Assembly (NCBI GenBank): GCA_001791035.1
Contig: MGDX01000002.1
Location: forward strand, 11,975-21,271
DNA: 9,297 bases
Source: Candidatus Uhrbacteria bacterium RIFCSPHIGHO2_02_FULL_53_13
GTDB taxonomy: Bacteria; Patescibacteriota; Patescibacteriia; UBA9934; UBA11717
Direction of reading: 5' to 3'
Position 1 is the first letter of the stretch. Each line of letters starts with the position of its first letter. The position numbers and the translations under genes were made by a program. The notes below the pieces were generated by a model. It was not told the DNA's origin. It saw only the letters and a list, made by a program, of their open reading frames with translations, and ran no database searches. Positions 7,198 to 9,297 of the stretch are shown in pieces.

Positions 7198-8568
7198 ATG
7201 CCCGCTGAATCACATTTCTCTTTTGCCTTCTTTGCCTTTTCACCAAAAAACGGTCGCGTGGTTTTGCGTTATCGGCTTGACGACTTGGAGTTTCACGAAC
7301 AACTTTACCTTCCCATGGAGGGCGTGGACAAAACAAAGGTGGACTGGGACGCGTTTGATCATGCGCTGTTTGGCCTCCATCTTGCAGGCGGCGTGAGTTA
7401 TTGGAAGGCGCGCTGTCCAAAGCGCATCACCGTCGAAACGGGAACGCTTACGAAAGATCAAGCCGTGTTTTGGAACGACTTTTATACAAAAGGACTGGGC
7501 GAGTTTTTTTACAAGAACGAGATTGATTTTCGCGGATTGGTGGAATTCAAGTATGATCGCGAGAAATCGAGAATCGAGAATGGAGAATCGAGATTGAAGA
7601 ATCCAGAATTGAGAATCCAGAATCAGGCGGCCTTGCGTCCGCTTGTGCCCGTCGGCGGCGGCAAAGATTCCGTTGTGACCGTCGAGCTCCTCAAAGCCGC
7701 GAACATTCCAGTGACGGCGTTTGTCACCAAGCGCGCGGCTCCCATTGACGCCACCGTTCGCGCAATGGACGTGCCGTCGCTCGTTGTGGAACGCGAGCTT
7801 GATCCGCAGTTATTCGAGCTCAACAAAGACCCTCACACGTACAACGGACACGCTCCCATCACCGGCTATCTCCATTTCGTCGCGCTCTTGACCGCCATTC
7901 TTCACGGCCACACCGACGTCGTGTGGTCGCTCGAAGAGAGCGCGAGCGAAGGCAATCTTGAATACCTTGGCGAGATCATCAATCACCAGTACACCAAATC
8001 GCTAGAGTTTGAGCGCGCGTTCGCGGCATACGTTAAAACAAACATCACGCGCTCTGTACACTCGTTCAGTCTCCTGCGGCCATTCTCCGAACTTCGTATT
8101 GTTGAGGAATTTGCCAAGCATCCAAAATACTTCAACGCCTTTTCAAGCTGTAATCACAATTTTACCATTGCCAAAACCGTTGCACATCATAAAGTGTTTT
8201 GGTGCGGGGAGTGCGAAAAATGCGCGTTTGTGTTTGTGGCGTTGGGTGCGTCTTTGCCGCACAAGAACGTCGTCGAGATTTTTGGCTCGGATCTGTTTGC
8301 CTCCGCAGCACTATTGCCTACGCTCAAACAACTGATGGGCGTCGAAGGCCATAAGCCATTTGAGTGCGTTGGAACCGTGGGCGAAACCATCGCTGCTATG
8401 GAGCTCTCGCACCGCCGAGGCGATTGCGAAACGTCGTTGTGGATGCAATGGTTCGTCAACGAGGCGCGTCCAAAACAGCGCGATTTGGATAAGCTCATCA
8501 AGCGCGTGCTCGCGCCCTCGAATGATCATGACATTCCCCAAGAATATGCTCGAGTCCTTCCGCAATAA
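7198..8568 (+). CDS. murL: MurL: UDP-MurNAc-L-Ala-L-Glu epimerase
   Basis: A 456-residue cytoplasmic enzyme of peptidoglycan precursor synthesis. MurL, characterised in Xanthomonas oryzae, epimerises the terminal L-Glu of UDP-MurNAc-L-Ala-L-Glu to D-Glu in an ATP-dependent reaction. The family is recognised from the N-terminal FSFAFFAFSP...YRLDDLEFHE region, the PP-loop-like motif PVGGGKDSVVT at 151-161, SLEESASEGN (244-253), SSCNHNF (316-322) and the Cys cluster CGECEKCAFVF at 336-346. The start at 7198 places the conserved N-terminal block at residue 7 onward; there is no Shine-Dalgarno. The 3' end overlaps the murD-type ligase gene, its expected pathway partner. Oddity: residues about 122-143 are encoded by a heptamer repeat array (7561-7624) just before the PP-loop; the only three AGA arginine codons of the gene lie there. 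The assignment rests on motifs and context. Confidence 0.9.
   Translation: MPAESHFSFAFFAFSPKNGRVVLRYRLDDLEFHEQLYLPMEGVDKTKVDWDAFDHALFGLHLAGGVSYWKARCPKRITVETGTLTKDQAVFWNDFYTKGLGEFFYKNEIDFRGLVEFKYDREKSRIENGESRLKNPELRIQNQAALRPLVPVGGGKDSVVTVELLKAANIPVTAFVTKRAAPIDATVRAMDVPSLVVERELDPQLFELNKDPHTYNGHAPITGYLHFVALLTAILHGHTDVVWSLEESASEGNLEYLGEIINHQYTKSLEFERAFAAYVKTNITRSVHSFSLLRPFSELRIVEEFAKHPKYFNAFSSCNHNFTIAKTVAHHKVFWCGECEKCAFVFVALGASLPHKNVVEIFGSDLFASAALLPTLKQLMGVEGHKPFECVGTVGETIAAMELSHRRGDCETSLWMQWFVNEARPKQRDLDKLIKRVLAPSNDHDIPQEYARVLPQ
7561..7624 (+). repeat. Degenerate GAGAATC heptamer array inside murL
   Basis: From 7569 to 7624 there are eight consecutive 7-bp units: GAGAATC, GAGAATG, GAGAATC, GAGATTG, AAGAATC, CAGAATT, GAGAATC, CAGAATC. 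They are preceded by an 8-bp variant GAGAAATC at 7561. They encode a charged linker (SRIENGESRLKNPELRIQNQ, residues 124-143). One unit is not a multiple of three, so gain or loss of a single unit would shift the frame. Confidence 0.9.
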
Positions 8569-9297
8569 ATCCGTTTTGTTGGTTGGGTTTGAAAAAACCA
8601 ACCGCGCGTTTTACGAGCGCTTGAAAACGGTCGAGGGCGTACAGATTGGCATTGCCGACAAAAATGCGGCTGCAAAACTTCCTTCTGGCGTCGCGGCACA
8701 TCTTGGCGACGACTACCTCGCCAACATGCAAGACTACGACGTCATCGTGCGCTCGCCGGGCGTGCGTTATTGGCCGGAACTCTTGGCGATGCAAGAGCGC
8801 GTCACCACTGCCACACAGCTGTTCTTTGAGCACGTGCGCGCGTCGTCCAAAGCGCGCGTCGTCGGCGTGACCGGCACCAAAGGCAAGTCCACGACATCTA
8901 CGCTCGTGCATCTGATGCTCAAAGACGCAGGATTCCACTCGCTTCTTGTGGGCAACATCGGCGCCCAAGACTGGGACAGAGCCGATCGCATCACGGACGA
9001 CTCTATCATTGTCTACGAGATGTCAAGCTACATGCTTTGTGATTTTACCGAGCGACCGGATATTGCCGTCATGCTCAATGCGCACACGTCGCACATAGAT
9101 TGGCACGGCACGTTCGAAGCGTATGTAAACGCCAAAGGTCAAATCACCGCTTTTCAAACGCCCGAAGATACGCTCATCTTCAACGCCACCGACCCCGCAC
9201 TCACGCAGATCGCCAATCGCACGTTGGCGCGTGCCGTGCCGTTCAAACACATGCAAACCATGCACCACGACGGCGACTGGTTCTACGATGGAAGCCG
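8546..9297 (+). CDS. murD2: MurD-type ligase, likely MurD2 (UDP-MurNAc-L-Ala:L-glutamate ligase), 5' part
   Basis: The first 250 residues of a Mur ligase run off the right edge. The N-terminal domain begins FRNKSVLLVGFEKTNRAFY (about 5-23) and holds VIVRSPGV (67-73). The central ATP-binding domain shows the P-loop GVTGTKGKSTT (107-117), GNIG (136-139), the MurD-like YEMSSYML (157-164) and NAHTSHIDWHG (178-188). The order fits MurD better than MurC, MurE or MurF. Pairing with murL argues that it uses L-Glu (MurD2) instead of D-Glu; this is inference from context. The start is uncertain: in-frame ATGs lie at 8522, 8528 and 8546. I chose 8546 because it leaves the usual short lead before the first beta strand. 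It overlaps murL by 23 bp, so the two are probably translationally coupled. No Shine-Dalgarno precedes any candidate. Confidence 0.9.
   Translation, partial: MLESFRNKSVLLVGFEKTNRAFYERLKTVEGVQIGIADKNAAAKLPSGVAAHLGDDYLANMQDYDVIVRSPGVRYWPELLAMQERVTTATQLFFEHVRASSKARVVGVTGTKGKSTTSTLVHLMLKDAGFHSLLVGNIGAQDWDRADRITDDSIIVYEMSSYMLCDFTERPDIAVMLNAHTSHIDWHGTFEAYVNAKGQITAFQTPEDTLIFNATDPALTQIANRTLARAVPFKHMQTMHHDGDWFYDGS

Noticed and set aside
7561..7624. CRISPR-like or tRNA-related repeat
   Set aside because: Units are 7 bp with no spacers and lie inside an intact reading frame.
8498..8968. 156-codon open frame on the minus strand
   Set aside because: Lies fully opposite the well-supported murL end and murD2 gene; no family motif.

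Overview
The window looks like chromosomal DNA from a candidate-phyla-radiation (Patescibacteria, probably Parcubacteria-type) bacterium of roughly 50% GC. Three things suggest this: a very large domain-shuffled surface protein with Ig-like and carboxypeptidase-regulatory-like modules; a duplicated C-terminal domain of a kind I associate from memory with Patescibacteria exported proteins; and almost no Shine-Dalgarno sequences. The code appears standard: the giant gene ends in TGA, and reading through it would run straight into a terminator hairpin. This argues against the UGA=Gly lineages. The taxonomic call is inference and needs a search.

Left part, minus strand (1-7123). Three exported proteins are encoded in a row, read from right to left. 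First comes a small putative lipoprotein (6698-7123), followed by an intrinsic terminator (6642-6675). Next is a 1916-residue membrane-anchored or secreted multi-domain surface protein (849-6599), followed by a GAAA-loop terminator (807-830). After a REP-like palindrome (751-789) and a likely extended -10 promoter (689-697) comes the 5' part of a glycine-rich secreted protein (1-658), which runs off the left edge. Cysteines in the giant protein and in the visible part of the glycine-rich protein occur in even-numbered clusters, which suggests disulfide-stabilised extracellular modules.

Right part, plus strand (7135-9297). A good sigma70-type promoter (TTGAAT, 17 bp, TATCAT) drives a two-gene cell-wall operon: murL (7198-8568) and an overlapping murD-type ligase (from about 8546, cut off by the right edge). 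Together these specify the alternative route of D-glutamate entry into peptidoglycan. MurD2 ligates L-Glu to UDP-MurNAc-L-Ala, and MurL then epimerises the terminal L-Glu to D-Glu, so free D-Glu is not needed. The murL gene carries an in-frame array of eight degenerate heptamers between its N-terminal region and the PP-loop.

There is no RNA gene, CRISPR array or intact insertion sequence. No stretch longer than 300 bases lacks a gene. I see no clear undescribed multi-gene system; the most notable items are the MurL/MurD2 pathway, the heptamer array inside murL, and the architecture and cysteine pairing of the giant surface protein.
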